Shown: in pieces, positions 31,401-38,222 of the stretch
Position numbering within the stretch: position 1 is the stretch's first letter
Layout of the letters: every line of letters begins with the position of its first letter
IMG/VR virus record: IMGVR_UViG_3300030450_002092
Coordinates: 1 to 58,918 of that record
Reading direction: 5' to 3' (one strand)
Length of the DNA stretch: 58,918 nucleotides
DNA from: a virus
The notes under the pieces: generated by a model
Database searches by the model: none
What the model was told of the DNA's origin: nothing
Seen by the model: only the letters and a program-made list of their open reading frames with translations
Made by a program: the position numbers and the translations under genes

Positions 31401-31445
31401 CGAAGAAAGACTTATAAGAAAAAGAAAAGAACGAGACAAAAATAA
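22485..31445 (+). CDS. Giant polyvalent ejection protein with kinase-like and metallopeptidase domains
   Basis: 2986 residues. Hydrophobic, potentially membrane-active stretches lie around 855-960 and 2809-2836 (VGFISVMLFHAVSSMWLLLL). A kinase-like fold is suggested by a Gly-rich loop GGTTRDVYDIG at 1278-1288, Lys1294 in KVIKIAKN, and FVLVDEG with Asp1405 in the metal-binding position. A zinc-peptidase motif HEFGH is at 1599-1603. Long coiled coils follow (about 1900-2180), then a C-terminal region with SYFLSLHPMQYLKQASSVV as in large polyvalent phage proteins. It probably travels in the capsid and is ejected with the DNA to protect or reprogramme the infected cell. Enzyme activities are inferred from motifs only. 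Confidence 0.7.
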   Translation: MDELSFSDLYQVLESPDMFNSPEQLTQFFGGDYSVEDLYTVVDKETFPTLQSFQEFFNLPMTNPAGEEMDFSEQDRGTTGVKDWFKKASEKLLGMNPDEDAKAREKTRDSIISAETEKYKNDKTIDVISVSGAPIRDYKDVVKEETTEEFLPKKKKTKNEVAQELRTSLEIEYDPKDYIKNYPAPNDQGLNPKGEPKFETMEEYQAFIEEEVNVGLNQIIGFAGDKGEQIFAFDANSNEGFQNNVSTALDNVGFTDTENTTELKQYQDDYQQRLRNTIGKYGFLIEKPISFNMGMGSVSEFFDLTNYTPDDLKKELQGKRETVATKNPDQYLTITSLDGSDQFNLNIANPSKEELALFEKFVNDKARFPEEPNPEESNIAKALDIKNARTGKRFNLDTGDYSSHKMISVEIDGKYYAMPSLYPKDPNVQSTYEDRWVEFDPETQLDEIIEMANQRGEKYAFETQEEAEAFAEGAWKDYNTVDLEKERFFQAHGFEDYDGMMEAVNDYDAIRDEILLINEIQGMASQQDSQFTKRIGRALGVDEETLLAAGGDAILGDYAALDPKSKVAVGYIDRENFQFVKGERPWLSNATQVYGGNELIVDKATIDKYPKLFGKDGRMRRDWSERKVELEKMRDNLYNITQDKKFQDVSLQWDLEAAKRREAYTIEAINTKNNANMGLKALDQLSIEAFGVSSNELENYRLNNLASLDEQQIEIMDYITLAKGELEAQKIYAADQYIISQTYLNSKSIKEARGVVLEDFWPQVKNEWITRGERGKAAEYLLAMSLFSENPVKMQELMGMSRKEVAIEVSKHLENSVTKSEGMSKEMLEWNKAKGWTEAANVFMDNPLDMGASLAAGSFSEMLPYGLKIIPGFGIVGGTTGFLDAKLRRKRGFRTRGQTNFGQKVIGAGKKLNPKAWARENADLVIGALGGTVKGTMLGGSATILAMEYTTAIFEAATANGYDIFDAEEMLMAMNDPNVWNEGRSVGLARGIPIAVVDYLSARTAGKLFIGKGGLFHAGSRAEAWRRAGLVIAERAIVDPAAEAYGEYLAQSANALLNGKTFRADEIALEAIGAFGSNTSNAVMNLTMTALKNEHILKAKQMGDTQYYSGSTFNNEQTTNWANNMRKIGYIDGNTEEKIQKNIGYKRDAQLLLGLGEKGVASTELLPVQTKMMDIFNAKNQLSQNELTKQLFGKQIRVLNQELSNLATQKQVVAGEETEEANKIVNEVLGRTEESPGDLQLSQSPIADLFTNDQTFNTEEIAFDKVSLEDIKEKRIPGGTTRDVYDIGNNKVIKIAKNPRGLQQNTSLNYGDLNILGPFVPNIFERGEDYIVVENVPRNDKAVREFLKPLQKFSQTDFDNRGSEVQEVMEEMGLSDFFNYDVLWNDFKSRRNWGQRENGEFVLVDEGALNKNVTARSEVPAWAREDWENIKRRRKGDGGVQLSQAVAPLENTLLDYQYDKETGYFPSTIDNVQKLEIIVERYGYDLISTQTERGEQAGYYLAPVGSRIKQDPFKGKELTRVQRQEPDASPETREELVALLQKAFPGTQVYDNQEEFEKALKDPGVVKRTTKDGYVAYGATRDGKIYLNPDDKTLELPLHEFGHIYVDYLKSNQSGAKGTALYKRGLQLITSTEDGEKIYNQQVKIYGEGDQAREEALIIYIAQEGAKKTKEAERQTKNKLYKWYEALMNFIKNAYLKAKDFFKSPTFEQDVKGMSLTDFVNMALGDLLGGEVVVEDVIVDETGQTKLALSQQKKVPRGSNMVEVVTEARELGISDDQIKAVLVERVNRGENIGVRGEERFTRQDINDAFTALPTEIVSLPPAFRNIEGGFFRGMALFTEVQNIVNKAIGVGTTTEVRKRHIDSVKKRFPKATKGKSTAQILRLFPIDETILEGLKSPAEIRKIGLDALKASPLYAAQSPKVQEQLVVDYDKELGIRANRNVQLEVNKIKNTLRARKQGAKDVATAKKDLAKLINLIFPKTDLINRSDLTYMNNRIAAVNDANQLAEIENVLSRIAKVEDRIKKDLISKIKKLIQNQSKTNVTATGKTRKGAQIDVTTKEFFVAAKALLDTYDTPQGLEIFAKEMNELANLENTISKLRDKENKTREDRELIARADAFSVLGDLHQMNLAEVEQLFDDLKNKRQLGRSLHQAEQEERKAELAKLEQEADEQIKKTNKDLFFEDGTPKNQDTLNSEGRNALAGYKKSGFVNSMKKLQKNFLDFDNFKRVMQEMKLNAYDMMAMGHVLYSSLDNRNGKFLLNNIYYRLTDAEENYNSIFFDFRDRLTEIAHEVLGKKKYSNILAERFGLKWNDVDAYQYITVLADNGKTILIEGVNPQNKLSTQNTPLTTSEAMRIIALWKNPESKIILQNDGFTQEKINKLEKFIGKDLTTFVDKVVGFLTDEVYPIINAKHREIYGVNLPFRELYFPRATQPIIGQPKSYGFDVDAQSNLNAIRSMLPGSLSETASPNNLRMILTDMNFFNTLDNYIDDVARWTGYATDVKIIEGIISMPSVEALLSTTGMKEMIIYNINVAIDPSGKTRTPNKTRAISNGISMVTSYFLSLHPMQYLKQASSVVMAYPLYNNPKFKVFKQTKKAGDTLFTGSGIKNIATNTVELLWNTAAFALNEPANISAFMTQIVKEFAPGNYAKNKELAKKISATFRKRNWESKSGNLYMLYTGRERADLIDSTPEGIERKKRAQSYDIIKKAFGFFTSEGDLAGAMGYIIVYKNMIANGFTHEEALRVFNDYNLTNQSRRGIDKPGLQSQKSGTAQVFSAFTTTPIQILNNTYLSFMNFFKDVFRNVTPSGKDFNTFGWVGFISVMLFHAVSSMWLLLLGDKDDREKFWEQVLKWHGIQAMMDAIPMVNETISAFINEVEGTPYKKGKDSTTMPPVEVAEELGKWVRNEEGRNIFEQTLKALYEFTQFRVRAQFDIFEYPLQQAVEGENHWVYDFLRMMRVPKSRIPARFLPKQGGEGRRKTYKKKKRTRQK

Positions 31446-31447
31446 CT

Positions 31448-31588
31448 ATGCCATTTACTAAAATAGGAAAAAACAAATATAAAAGCCCAAGTGGAAGAAC
31501 CTTTACTGAAAAACAAGTGAAGTTATATTATGCTACTGACGGCTTTAAAAAGAAAAGACCTAAGCGTGGAGACTTTAAGAGGTCTTAA
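31448..31588 (+). CDS. Tiny basic protein, 46 aa
   Basis: 46-codon ATG ORF two bases after the giant gene, encoding a basic Lys/Arg/Tyr-rich peptide (MPFTKIGKNKYKSPSGRTFT ...). Its stop overlaps by four bases the stop of the convergent metallophosphoesterase gene. It resembles, in size and charge, the small basic proteins at 51.9-52.7 kb. A nucleic-acid-binding virion component is possible; nothing more can be said. Confidence 0.6.
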   Translation: MPFTKIGKNKYKSPSGRTFTEKQVKLYYATDGFKKKRPKRGDFKRS

Positions 31589-32673
31589 AAGTAATGCGTT
31601 AGTCTTGCAACCTGCCCGCTTTCATTGTGATGGATAAACCCCTCACAAGCCTTAGGAGCGCCTGTAAAGCCTTTTCTACTGTGCCAGCTATCTGCCGAAG
31701 AAGGAGAGCGCATATACTCTACAGTGACCCCTATAAAGTCTTTTCCATCTAGCCATTTGTGTTTTACTTTGTGGTGAATGTGATGAAGATACCAATATCT
31801 ATGAGTCGTAGACGACCAATCTTGAGGATTTTCTTGCGCCATTAACAAAGGCAAAGCATCCATTTTTGCACCGTCTCCATGCTCTAAACCTATAAGGTTT
31901 GTACCATATTTATAATACTTTCTGTGAGAAACCCCTATATCAAACTTTACATTATCTGCTTTTCTAAACCAACTCTTCAAAGTGTGAGCAAGATGAAACC
32001 CTGATTGATAATCATGGTTACTCATACTATGCAGGACATCAACAGGAGCTACCTGTCTTAACATTTCTATACACTTCACGTAAAGCATTAGAGCTATTTC
32101 ATAATGCTCCCACCATTTACCATCGGTGTCTTGATACGTTCCTTTAGTAGTGGTGCTATAAACATTATCTATATGTAATATGTCGTTGCCAACACAAAAC
32201 AAAACTCTGTCTATATCAAAACCAGCTGATTTATCAATTAATCCTATTACTCCTTCTATTACTCGACTTACAGCCGTTTCGCAATCATATTTTTCGCCTG
32301 TTTCTAATTCATTTGCGTATTTACCTATGTGTATATCTGCTGGATTAACTATTAGCAAATGGTCTCCTGCTGGAGTTTTAATAGTAGGATAGGTAGGGGA
32401 ATAGGTTTCGACAAAAGAATTTATTTTGTCCCATATTTGGTTTTCATCTAACCCTAAGTTTTCTTTAGTAACTACGGAGAATCTATAATCTCCACTTCCG
32501 CTTTGCCAATGCTTTACGCTAACTACATCTTTTTTGTTGATGCCTCTTTCTTTTAAGTGTATATCGAGTGCGGAATTGTTATTTATGTTGTCTACAACGG
32601 TTGCTCTTCTCTGTAGAATTAAATCTACTTCTTCTGTTGAAAGCCTGAGTCGTTTACCGTATTCTTTTCCCAT
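31585..32673 (-). CDS. Calcineurin-like metallophosphoesterase
   Basis: 362 residues with the full metallophosphoesterase motif series: PADIHIG (Asp113, His115), VGNDILHIDN (about 161-170), SNHD (about 220), EHGDG, and HHIHHK near the C-terminus. The N-terminal 100 residues are an extra helical domain. The family includes SbcD/Mre11-type nucleases and 2',3'-cyclic phosphodiesterases; the replication-module setting favours DNA end processing, but the substrate cannot be told. It is the last gene of the leftward operon. One copy of the dispersed palindrome (31802-31819) lies inside it. Confidence 0.8.
   Translation of the reverse strand: MGKEYGKRLRLSTEEVDLILQRRATVVDNINNNSALDIHLKERGINKKDVVSVKHWQSGSGDYRFSVVTKENLGLDENQIWDKINSFVETYSPTYPTIKTPAGDHLLIVNPADIHIGKYANELETGEKYDCETAVSRVIEGVIGLIDKSAGFDIDRVLFCVGNDILHIDNVYSTTTKGTYQDTDGKWWEHYEIALMLYVKCIEMLRQVAPVDVLHSMSNHDYQSGFHLAHTLKSWFRKADNVKFDIGVSHRKYYKYGTNLIGLEHGDGAKMDALPLLMAQENPQDWSSTTHRYWYLHHIHHKVKHKWLDGKDFIGVTVEYMRSPSSADSWHSRKGFTGAPKACEGFIHHNESGQVARLTHYF
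31802..31819 (-). repeat. Dispersed palindrome copy 2
   Basis: TTGGTCG-TCTA-CGACTCA on the - strand, inside the metallophosphoesterase gene. Confidence 0.6.
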
Positions 32674-32674
32674 G

Positions 32675-32863
32675 TTATATTTCGTCTTCCACCGATTCCT
32701 GTAAGGAGGTAAGAGTCTTTATAATAAGAGCAGAATCTTTTTTTACTTCGGTGTAATGTCCATCAACAAAGTTTTCGTAAAGATTGTCTAGGGAGTCGTG
32801 TATCTCTTTCATCGTAAAATTGATGAACTTCAACTTATCTTTCTCTACTCCTTGGCTAACCAT
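32675..32863 (-). CDS. Hypothetical small acidic protein
   Basis: 62 residues, predicted helical (FINFTMKEIHDSLDNLYENF, then LIIKTLTSLQESVEDEI), no known motif. It ends one base before the metallophosphoesterase start, so the pair are probably co-translated. Function unknown. Confidence 0.6.
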   Translation of the reverse strand: MVSQGVEKDKLKFINFTMKEIHDSLDNLYENFVDGHYTEVKKDSALIIKTLTSLQESVEDEI

Positions 32864-32906
32864 TTATCCTATAATCTTTTACATTTTGACTAACTTTAGT
32901 CTTGTT

Positions 32907-33302
32907 TTAGACATTTTGAGATAAAGATAATAAATTATTTTGTTTTTTTAGTTTCTTTACTAATAAAATTAATTCAGCTTTTGTTAACTCTAAGTAATCC
33001 TCGCCCTGCTCATCTAGTAAATCGAGGCATTGTTCATACTTTTTTAACAGTTTTTTATCATAAGACAATATCCAGTCTATACTCTTTACGTAGTGTAAAA
33101 TTGAAGCGTGATTTTTTAAAAGAGACAAACCTATGTGGTAATAAGTAAAGTTTTGTTCCCGTAGTATTTTAGAGTATACCATTCGAGCATTTACATATTT
33201 TCTTTTCCTAGACTTAAGTAATACATCAACACTAAATACGTTGTTAACGATTTGTTTTACTTTTTTTATTTTACGAGTATCTGATTCTTTTAGATATTTC
33301 AT
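32907..33302 (-). CDS. DnaA domain IV-like DNA-binding protein (copy 1)
   Basis: 131 residues. Residues 31-76 follow the DNA-binding domain IV of DnaA: a basic stretch RKRKYVNARMVYSKILREQ, then YYHIGLSLLKNHASILHYVK, with NHASILH in place of the DnaA signature D-H-[ST]-T-V. There is no AAA+ ATPase domain; the protein is too small for one. A coiled C-terminal segment follows. It may bind phage or host origin boxes and recruit or titrate replication factors. The start overlaps the upstream gene by 32 bases. Confidence 0.65.
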   Translation of the reverse strand: MKYLKESDTRKIKKVKQIVNNVFSVDVLLKSRKRKYVNARMVYSKILREQNFTYYHIGLSLLKNHASILHYVKSIDWILSYDKKLLKKYEQCLDLLDEQGEDYLELTKAELILLVKKLKKQNNLLSLSQNV

Positions 33303-33618
33303 TTGCTGTTAGTGTTGTTTTGTTTAATATATGGTCAAGATAAGTGTCTGCGTCAGTTTCTTCTATACTTAAAAACACTGGAACATCGCCTTCTTCGTGG
33401 TAATATTCTAATTCAAAGAAAAAATTTGTAGGACTAGTAATAACTCCCCCTACCTTTTGTGTCCACCCATTTAGCCTTGGCAATAACTCTGCATTACAAT
33501 CCATTAATACAGCAACTGGAACGCTGTAACGAATTGGGAAATCACGAAGCTGGTCGAGAAAGCCCGCGTCCATATCGTACTCGGGTCTAACCTCGGTATA
33601 CTTCTGTTTTAAATCCAT
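33271..33618 (-). CDS. Hypothetical protein, 115 aa
   Basis: 115 residues, acidic, mixed alpha/beta, no membrane segment. It includes RYSVPVAVLMDCNAELLPRL and FFFELEYYHEEGDVPVFLSI. It overlaps both neighbours (32 bases with each), typical of a tightly packed early operon. I do not recognise a family; the neighbours (VRR nuclease, DnaA-like protein) suggest a DNA-metabolism accessory role. Confidence 0.6.
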   Translation of the reverse strand: MDLKQKYTEVRPEYDMDAGFLDQLRDFPIRYSVPVAVLMDCNAELLPRLNGWTQKVGGVITSPTNFFFELEYYHEEGDVPVFLSIEETDADTYLDHILNKTTLTANEISKRIRYS

Positions 33619-33826
33619 GTTCTTTTAATTCTTTTAATCTGTATTCTTGTAAAATCGAAAGCCTTCCCTCAGGTTTTTTTATTTCGCTAAACAATACTTC
33701 GCTGCCTGGCGGTAAAGCAATTATATCTGGAATACCGTTCTTGTTGGTCTTTAGCAGTTTTATTACATAGTAACCTTCTGCCTCAAGCTCTTGAATTCTT
33801 TTCTTTTGAATTTGTTGCTCAGTCAT
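33587..33826 (-). CDS. VRR-NUC domain nuclease
   Basis: 79 residues, a minimal VRR-NUC (PD-(D/E)XK superfamily) domain: an early Glu in EQQIQ, GIPDII (31-36) with the catalytic Asp, SEIKK (47-51) giving the E-x-K pair, and Gln60 before a closing helix. Stand-alone VRR-NUC proteins in phages cut branched or structured DNA and often sit beside SNF2-type helicases, exactly as here (the helicase lies one base upstream). Likely role: resolving replication or packaging intermediates. Confidence 0.85.
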   Translation of the reverse strand: MTEQQIQKKRIQELEAEGYYVIKLLKTNKNGIPDIIALPPGSEVLFSEIKKPEGRLSILQEYRLKELKEHGFKTEVYRG

Positions 33827-33827
33827 A

Positions 33828-35063
33828 TTACAAATTTAAGAAATCTCTTTTGAAGTGATTTAGGGTGTAATCTTTTTTCTTTGTAACGGCTTTATAAATT
33901 TGATGCTCAATTCCTTTACGGGCAAATATCCAATAAACTTTATTCTTTAATCTATCCTTGGTTGTCATTCTATCTCTTGATTGCCAATAACTTGTAGCAC
34001 TAAAATCTATATTGTAATAAATTAAAGCACTAGCTTTTTTCAATGAGATACCTTCTCTTCCGCTCACAATTTGCAGGGCAATAGATTTGTCTGTAGTGTT
34101 GAATTCTTCTAAATTGGTCGTTAACGACTCTCTTCCATAAACTTCTTTTAATGCATCAAGCTCTGCAATAAACTTATAGAATATAGCTATTTTTTTATTT
34201 TCAAATTTACGTTTGATAAATTTTGCCTTAGAGTAATCTAAGACGTTTGTAGCGCCAGACTCAAACTTAACAGTCCCTGAATACATTTGGTGAACCTTAC
34301 TCATTAATTTAACCGCGGTGTCTCCTAACACAACTTCTTCTGTGCCTCGCAGCACTTTATCTTTTTGTAATTTTTTAATCCACTCGTATGTTTTTTCCTT
34401 CATATCTACAGTTAAGATTTTTTCTGTAGTTTTCACTTGAAAGCCCGCCTCTTTTTGTGTGTAAGATATAGTGTAAGGTTTTATTTTTTCTAAAATTTTC
34501 TTAGTTCCTCCGCTATAATCTCTTATATACATTATCCCTATTGGTCTAACTTGTACGTTTACATAATCATCAGAAAACCTATAAAAGTTTTTATATTGGG
34601 CAAAAGGATTAGTAGGTATCCCATAAATTTGATGATAAATCTGACTATAACTTTCGGGTGTAGGAGTTCCTGATAACAGAATAACAAAAGGATTATGTTT
34701 TTTTAGCAACGCTTTAACCTGCTTAGCTCGTTTGCTGGGTTTGGGAAAAGCCCCCATCGTATGGGCCTCATCACATATTACCACCGTCCATTTATTTTTA
34801 GGAATTTTATGTAAGCTCTCATAATTAATCACGTGTAGGTGATAATTAGGATTAAGCAAATCATAATCTGCTTCAATACTTGATATAGCTTTTTTTTTGG
34901 TTATAAAAAGCACACTGCCTTTTCCACCAATATCTTGTGCAATGCTTAGGGACGTTAAAGTTTTTCCCGTTCGCACCTCCATTGCCAGATATAAAAATTT
35001 ATATTGGTTTATTATTTGTAACCCGCGTGTTACAATTTCTTTCTGGTAGGGTCTGAGTTCCAT
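33828..35063 (-). CDS. SF2 (SNF2-like) DNA helicase/translocase
   Basis: 411 residues with classical superfamily 2 motifs: RTGKT Walker A at 31-35, DEAH at 98-101, LSGTPTPES motif III near 131, and motifs V/VI near the end (IVSGREGISL, QSRDRM). The short size and paired VRR-NUC gene match the phage SNF2-helicase plus nuclease pair. It should remodel branched DNA during replication or recombination. One copy of the dispersed palindrome lies inside it at 34114-34131. The start lies within the end of the upstream gene (34-base overlap). Confidence 0.85.
   Translation of the reverse strand: MELRPYQKEIVTRGLQIINQYKFLYLAMEVRTGKTLTSLSIAQDIGGKGSVLFITKKKAISSIEADYDLLNPNYHLHVINYESLHKIPKNKWTVVICDEAHTMGAFPKPSKRAKQVKALLKKHNPFVILLSGTPTPESYSQIYHQIYGIPTNPFAQYKNFYRFSDDYVNVQVRPIGIMYIRDYSGGTKKILEKIKPYTISYTQKEAGFQVKTTEKILTVDMKEKTYEWIKKLQKDKVLRGTEEVVLGDTAVKLMSKVHQMYSGTVKFESGATNVLDYSKAKFIKRKFENKKIAIFYKFIAELDALKEVYGRESLTTNLEEFNTTDKSIALQIVSGREGISLKKASALIYYNIDFSATSYWQSRDRMTTKDRLKNKVYWIFARKGIEHQIYKAVTKKKDYTLNHFKRDFLNL
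34114..34131 (+). repeat. Dispersed palindrome copy 3
   Basis: TTGGTCG-TTAA-CGACTCT, inside the SF2 helicase gene. Confidence 0.6.
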
Positions 35064-35287
35064 TCTTTTAGTGTTTGTCTGATGTTAATACATTTTTCAT
35101 ATTCTTCTTCCTCTATGAAATAATCTAGCATGTTTAAAATAAAGTCTTTACTATATGGGGCAAAAGGATTATGAGCAAAGTAATAATCTTCCGACTCTAT
35201 AATATCTTCTTCAGCAGCATTCTCAAATAAAACGCTGTAAGAATTTCGCATAGCAATGTGTAATATTTCTTTGTCGCTTTTAGCCAT
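35030..35287 (-). CDS. Hypothetical acidic protein, 85 aa
   Basis: 85 residues, acidic helical protein (FENAAEEDIIESEDYYFAHN, then YFIEEEEYEKCINIRQTLKE). It overlaps the helicase start by 34 bases and the primase/helicase stop by one base. No motif recognised; probably a small partner of the replication enzymes around it. Confidence 0.6.
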   Translation of the reverse strand: MAKSDKEILHIAMRNSYSVLFENAAEEDIIESEDYYFAHNPFAPYSKDFILNMLDYFIEEEEYEKCINIRQTLKEWNSDPTRKKL

Positions 35288-37701
35288 TAAAAAGGGAGAT
35301 TAGGATTAGATGGAGTAGATTGTGTTTTATATATTATCCATCTGCCGTGCATATCTCTACCTTCTTCTGGTACTACACCTTCTCTAAAAACTCCATATGC
35401 AGTAAGCCACTTATTAAACCTCGTTCTTGAAATAGTCATTTTAGATTTAGGGGCGTAGTCTGGATTCTCTTCAATAAAATCATAATACAATTCTTGTTTA
35501 TATATTCGTTTATCTACTTGCAATTTAGTGTTCACTGTTTGTCCTTGTAACAAACCGCACCACTCTATAAATTCGTGTGATGTTTCTGCTGACAGCTGTC
35601 GAACTTCTAAATTTACAAATGAAGATTTTATAAGTCCTTCGTTTAGATGAAGCTGTAAACAATCCACCATATAATTATCAAAGATACACCATTCTGCATC
35701 GTCCCAATCTCCAAACATTAGCTTGTTAAATTCATCTAAAGGAGAGAAAGATTTATTGTAGTGTTGGTGTAATTCTATTTCCCATTTACGCCTTGCAAAA
35801 GAATTACCAGACCCTTTAATAGCATAGTTAGTGGTAATTGCTATCTTCGGAGAATTTTCAAATGGAATTTTAATTGCATCTTTATTTTTCTTTTCTAAAG
35901 TTAATCCTTCTGTAACAACAGAAAACAATCTTTCAAAATCAAAATATTTTTTTACATCATCAAAGCATAATATCTGTGTGTCAGCCGAAACTAATTGATA
36001 AGCAAAAGACCTCTCAAAGTTAAAAGATTTTCCATCTATAAATACCAACTTCTTCATATGGCCTAGTGCATTCATAAATAAACCTTTACCAGTTCCACCC
36101 TCTGGATTGTCCGATATAACTTCATCGTTTAAAATTACAGCTGGAGAAAAAGATAAGTTTTTATACCCATGCATTAAATAACCAATAGTACTTTCCATTG
36201 TTGATATACGTGATTGTTTCTGCCCGCATATGTTGGCAACGAACTGCTTGTAGTCGCAATCCTTTACTTTACAAATTGTAAAAATTCTATTGATGACTTG
36301 TTCGCGCCAGACATAACCGCCTAAATCTAAATAGTCTATAGGAACAACATCGTTTTTGGTTATTTTAACGGCACAATTTCTGTAGTATAAGTAGGCCTCA
36401 TCTTTAGTGTCTTCTATAAAATATACTTCAATGGTTGATAGTAAAGACAAAAACTCTTCTTTAAAAAATCTAGTGTGGTCAGCAAAATAATTATAGATAC
36501 TCATATCTTCTAACTTCAACAAAGTATCTAATACAAAATCTTTAATTTCTTTTTCTGATGTATGGTCTATAAGATTGTTTGATACTTTTACAAATACATA
36601 GTTGCGACTTCCTTCTGGGCAAAACTTGTAGTACCCGTGGTCTTCTAAAAATTGTTTAAATAGTATATGTACTATTTTAATAACACCCTTATTAGATTTA
36701 GTCCAAAAAATTTGATGCTTGTTCTCCTCATCTGCTTTTTCCAGCACAGAGTTTATTACCTCGGTATCAAATGAAGCATCTTCTAATTGACACCGAATTT
36801 CATTTTTTGGTACGCCTTGTTTGAGTTTGGTTTTTATATCACTTATCCTATCCTCATCTTCATAATACTTTGTTCCAAAGTTATGGGTATTACTATAAGC
36901 AGATTTGATAGTTCTTTTGATTTCTTCTAAATTAAAATCTTTATTAGAATACTGCCCTAATACATATGAAGCTAAACTTTCACTAATACCATAATCATTA
37001 AAAGCAGCTGCTAAAACATAGGCATGCTGATTTCTTTGTCCTTCATTCATCGGAAATTTTTTCTCCCACCATTTCACTAATATCTCTACTATTTTATTTT
37101 CATCAGTTATAGGTATGGTAACGGGGTCAATATGTTTCTTAACTTCTTTATACTCTACCTCTTCAATCTTATCCCACTCAGCACTATCATTATTAATATG
37201 AATTAAAGGGTCATAACTTTCGTAACAGACACGTGAGATATTTTTAGTTGTCTTGTCAAAATAATCCGAATTAAAATATTTATCTAGTGATTGAAAATAT
37301 CTTGTATGATTCTCTTTGTCCCGCGGGATTTTTATTAATACTTTTAATCCATTACCAGAGGGAGAAATAAAAACAGAAAAGACAAACTTATTTTTAGTAA
37401 GCATATCTTTATCTTTCAACATATCTTTTACCTTTCCGTAACCATCAAAGTCTAAACAAATTAAACCGCTATGTTCAATTAAACTGGTGTCTTGTCTTTT
37501 AGTAAACGTACCAGAAAAACAAACAGCTGGTAATAATTTTTTAATTTCATTTCTTTTGCTTTTATCTTTTTCTCTCCTAATTCTTTTGACTAAATCTTTG
37601 GAGGAGCCATTCTTAATTCTCTCTAAAATAGTGTAGGCATCGCGATGAAAAGGGGTTGTAGTTTCTTTTATGTTTTGGAATATTGTTATAGTGTGTGTCA
37701 T
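35287..37701 (-). CDS. Primase-SF3 helicase replication protein (VirE N/D5-like)
   Basis: 804 residues. The N-terminal part (about 15-165) resembles the VirE N-terminal/BT4734-like primase-type domain common in Bacteroidota elements, with LICLDFDGYG and SPSGNGLKVLIKI. A helical linker with a PriCT-like look follows (about 200-270). The C-terminal third is a superfamily 3 helicase: Walker A PEGGTGKG near 533, Walker B ILCFDDV near 577, and a conserved Asn-containing KIAITTNYAIKG. It should open the origin and prime synthesis for a host polymerase. Its start codon abuts the iteron array at 37704-37782. Confidence 0.85.
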   Translation of the reverse strand: MTHTITIFQNIKETTTPFHRDAYTILERIKNGSSKDLVKRIRREKDKSKRNEIKKLLPAVCFSGTFTKRQDTSLIEHSGLICLDFDGYGKVKDMLKDKDMLTKNKFVFSVFISPSGNGLKVLIKIPRDKENHTRYFQSLDKYFNSDYFDKTTKNISRVCYESYDPLIHINNDSAEWDKIEEVEYKEVKKHIDPVTIPITDENKIVEILVKWWEKKFPMNEGQRNQHAYVLAAAFNDYGISESLASYVLGQYSNKDFNLEEIKRTIKSAYSNTHNFGTKYYEDEDRISDIKTKLKQGVPKNEIRCQLEDASFDTEVINSVLEKADEENKHQIFWTKSNKGVIKIVHILFKQFLEDHGYYKFCPEGSRNYVFVKVSNNLIDHTSEKEIKDFVLDTLLKLEDMSIYNYFADHTRFFKEEFLSLLSTIEVYFIEDTKDEAYLYYRNCAVKITKNDVVPIDYLDLGGYVWREQVINRIFTICKVKDCDYKQFVANICGQKQSRISTMESTIGYLMHGYKNLSFSPAVILNDEVISDNPEGGTGKGLFMNALGHMKKLVFIDGKSFNFERSFAYQLVSADTQILCFDDVKKYFDFERLFSVVTEGLTLEKKNKDAIKIPFENSPKIAITTNYAIKGSGNSFARRKWEIELHQHYNKSFSPLDEFNKLMFGDWDDAEWCIFDNYMVDCLQLHLNEGLIKSSFVNLEVRQLSAETSHEFIEWCGLLQGQTVNTKLQVDKRIYKQELYYDFIEENPDYAPKSKMTISRTRFNKWLTAYGVFREGVVPEEGRDMHGRWIIYKTQSTPSNPNLPF

Positions 37702-37703
37702 AG

Positions 37704-37782
37704 TATGTCGTTTATATGTCGGTTTTATGTCGTTTTTATTTTCATAAGTTGTTGATTGTCAGTTGATATGTCGATTATGTCA
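37704..37782 (+). repeat. Iteron array A (TATGTCG repeats)
   Basis: Three TATGTCG repeats at exact 11-bp steps (37704, 37715, 37726), a 30-bp gap, then two repeats at a 9-bp step (37767, 37776; the last is TATGTCA). The gap contains TAAGTTGTTGATT. The array starts three bases upstream of the primase/helicase start codon. Array B at 49048 has the same geometry. Candidate origin or operator. Confidence 0.75.
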
Positions 37783-37892
37783 TATATTTACCCGCTTATA
37801 AAAAAAAGAAAAATAAATATAATATAAAATTTTATTACTCTTATATGTTTTGGTTAAAATTAACATATCGACACACAAAAAAACATAAAAAA

Positions 37893-37916
37893 AGAGCCAT
37901 AAGAGACTCTCTTTTT
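37893..37916 (-). terminator. Intrinsic terminator after SSB-like gene
   Basis: On the - strand, stem AGAGTC/GGCTCT (with one G.U pair) closes a TCTTAT loop and is followed by seven T. It separates the SSB-like gene from the primase/helicase gene. Confidence 0.65.
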
Positions 37917-37931
37917 ACGTTAGTTACTCAA

Positions 37932-38222
37932 TTAGAATGGTAGTCCAGAATCTTTAACTGGCGCAGCAGCTACAGGAGATTCTACAGGAGATTCTACAGG
38001 AGATTCAACTTTTTTTTCTTGCTTATCACTAAGTGTTAAACCGAAAAAATGTTCTTCTTTTCCATCTGCATTAGTCCTAGTGTTTACCCAAGCAGCTATT
38101 TCTTTTTGGGTGCCATCAGGCAATGCAACAGAGCCTTTATAATCTGGTTGTTTACTACCTTCTTCTTTGTACTTATTTTTAAATAAGTTCCCTTTATTTG
38201 GGTTGTGTTTGAAATCTGACAT
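37932..38222 (-). CDS. SSB-like single-stranded DNA-binding accessory protein
   Basis: 96 residues. The N-terminal 65 look like a compact OB-type module (KQPDYKGSVALPDGTQKEIA, then AAWVNTR and FFGLTLSD). A disordered linker with the four-residue repeat PVES and an Ala/Pro stretch leads to the C-terminal tip DSGLPF, very close to the SSB tip that binds SSB-interacting proteins. It is directly upstream of the primase/helicase. Likely coats ssDNA or docks replication partners. It is much shorter than cellular SSB, so full SSB activity is not certain. Confidence 0.65.
   Translation of the reverse strand: MSDFKHNPNKGNLFKNKYKEEGSKQPDYKGSVALPDGTQKEIAAWVNTRTNADGKEEHFFGLTLSDKQEKKVESPVESPVESPVAAAPVKDSGLPF

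Noticed and set aside
37318-37330. Second CCCGCGGGA palindrome matching the one at 45368
   Set aside because: Short palindrome within the primase reading frame, explained by coding sequence; too short to call a shared element.
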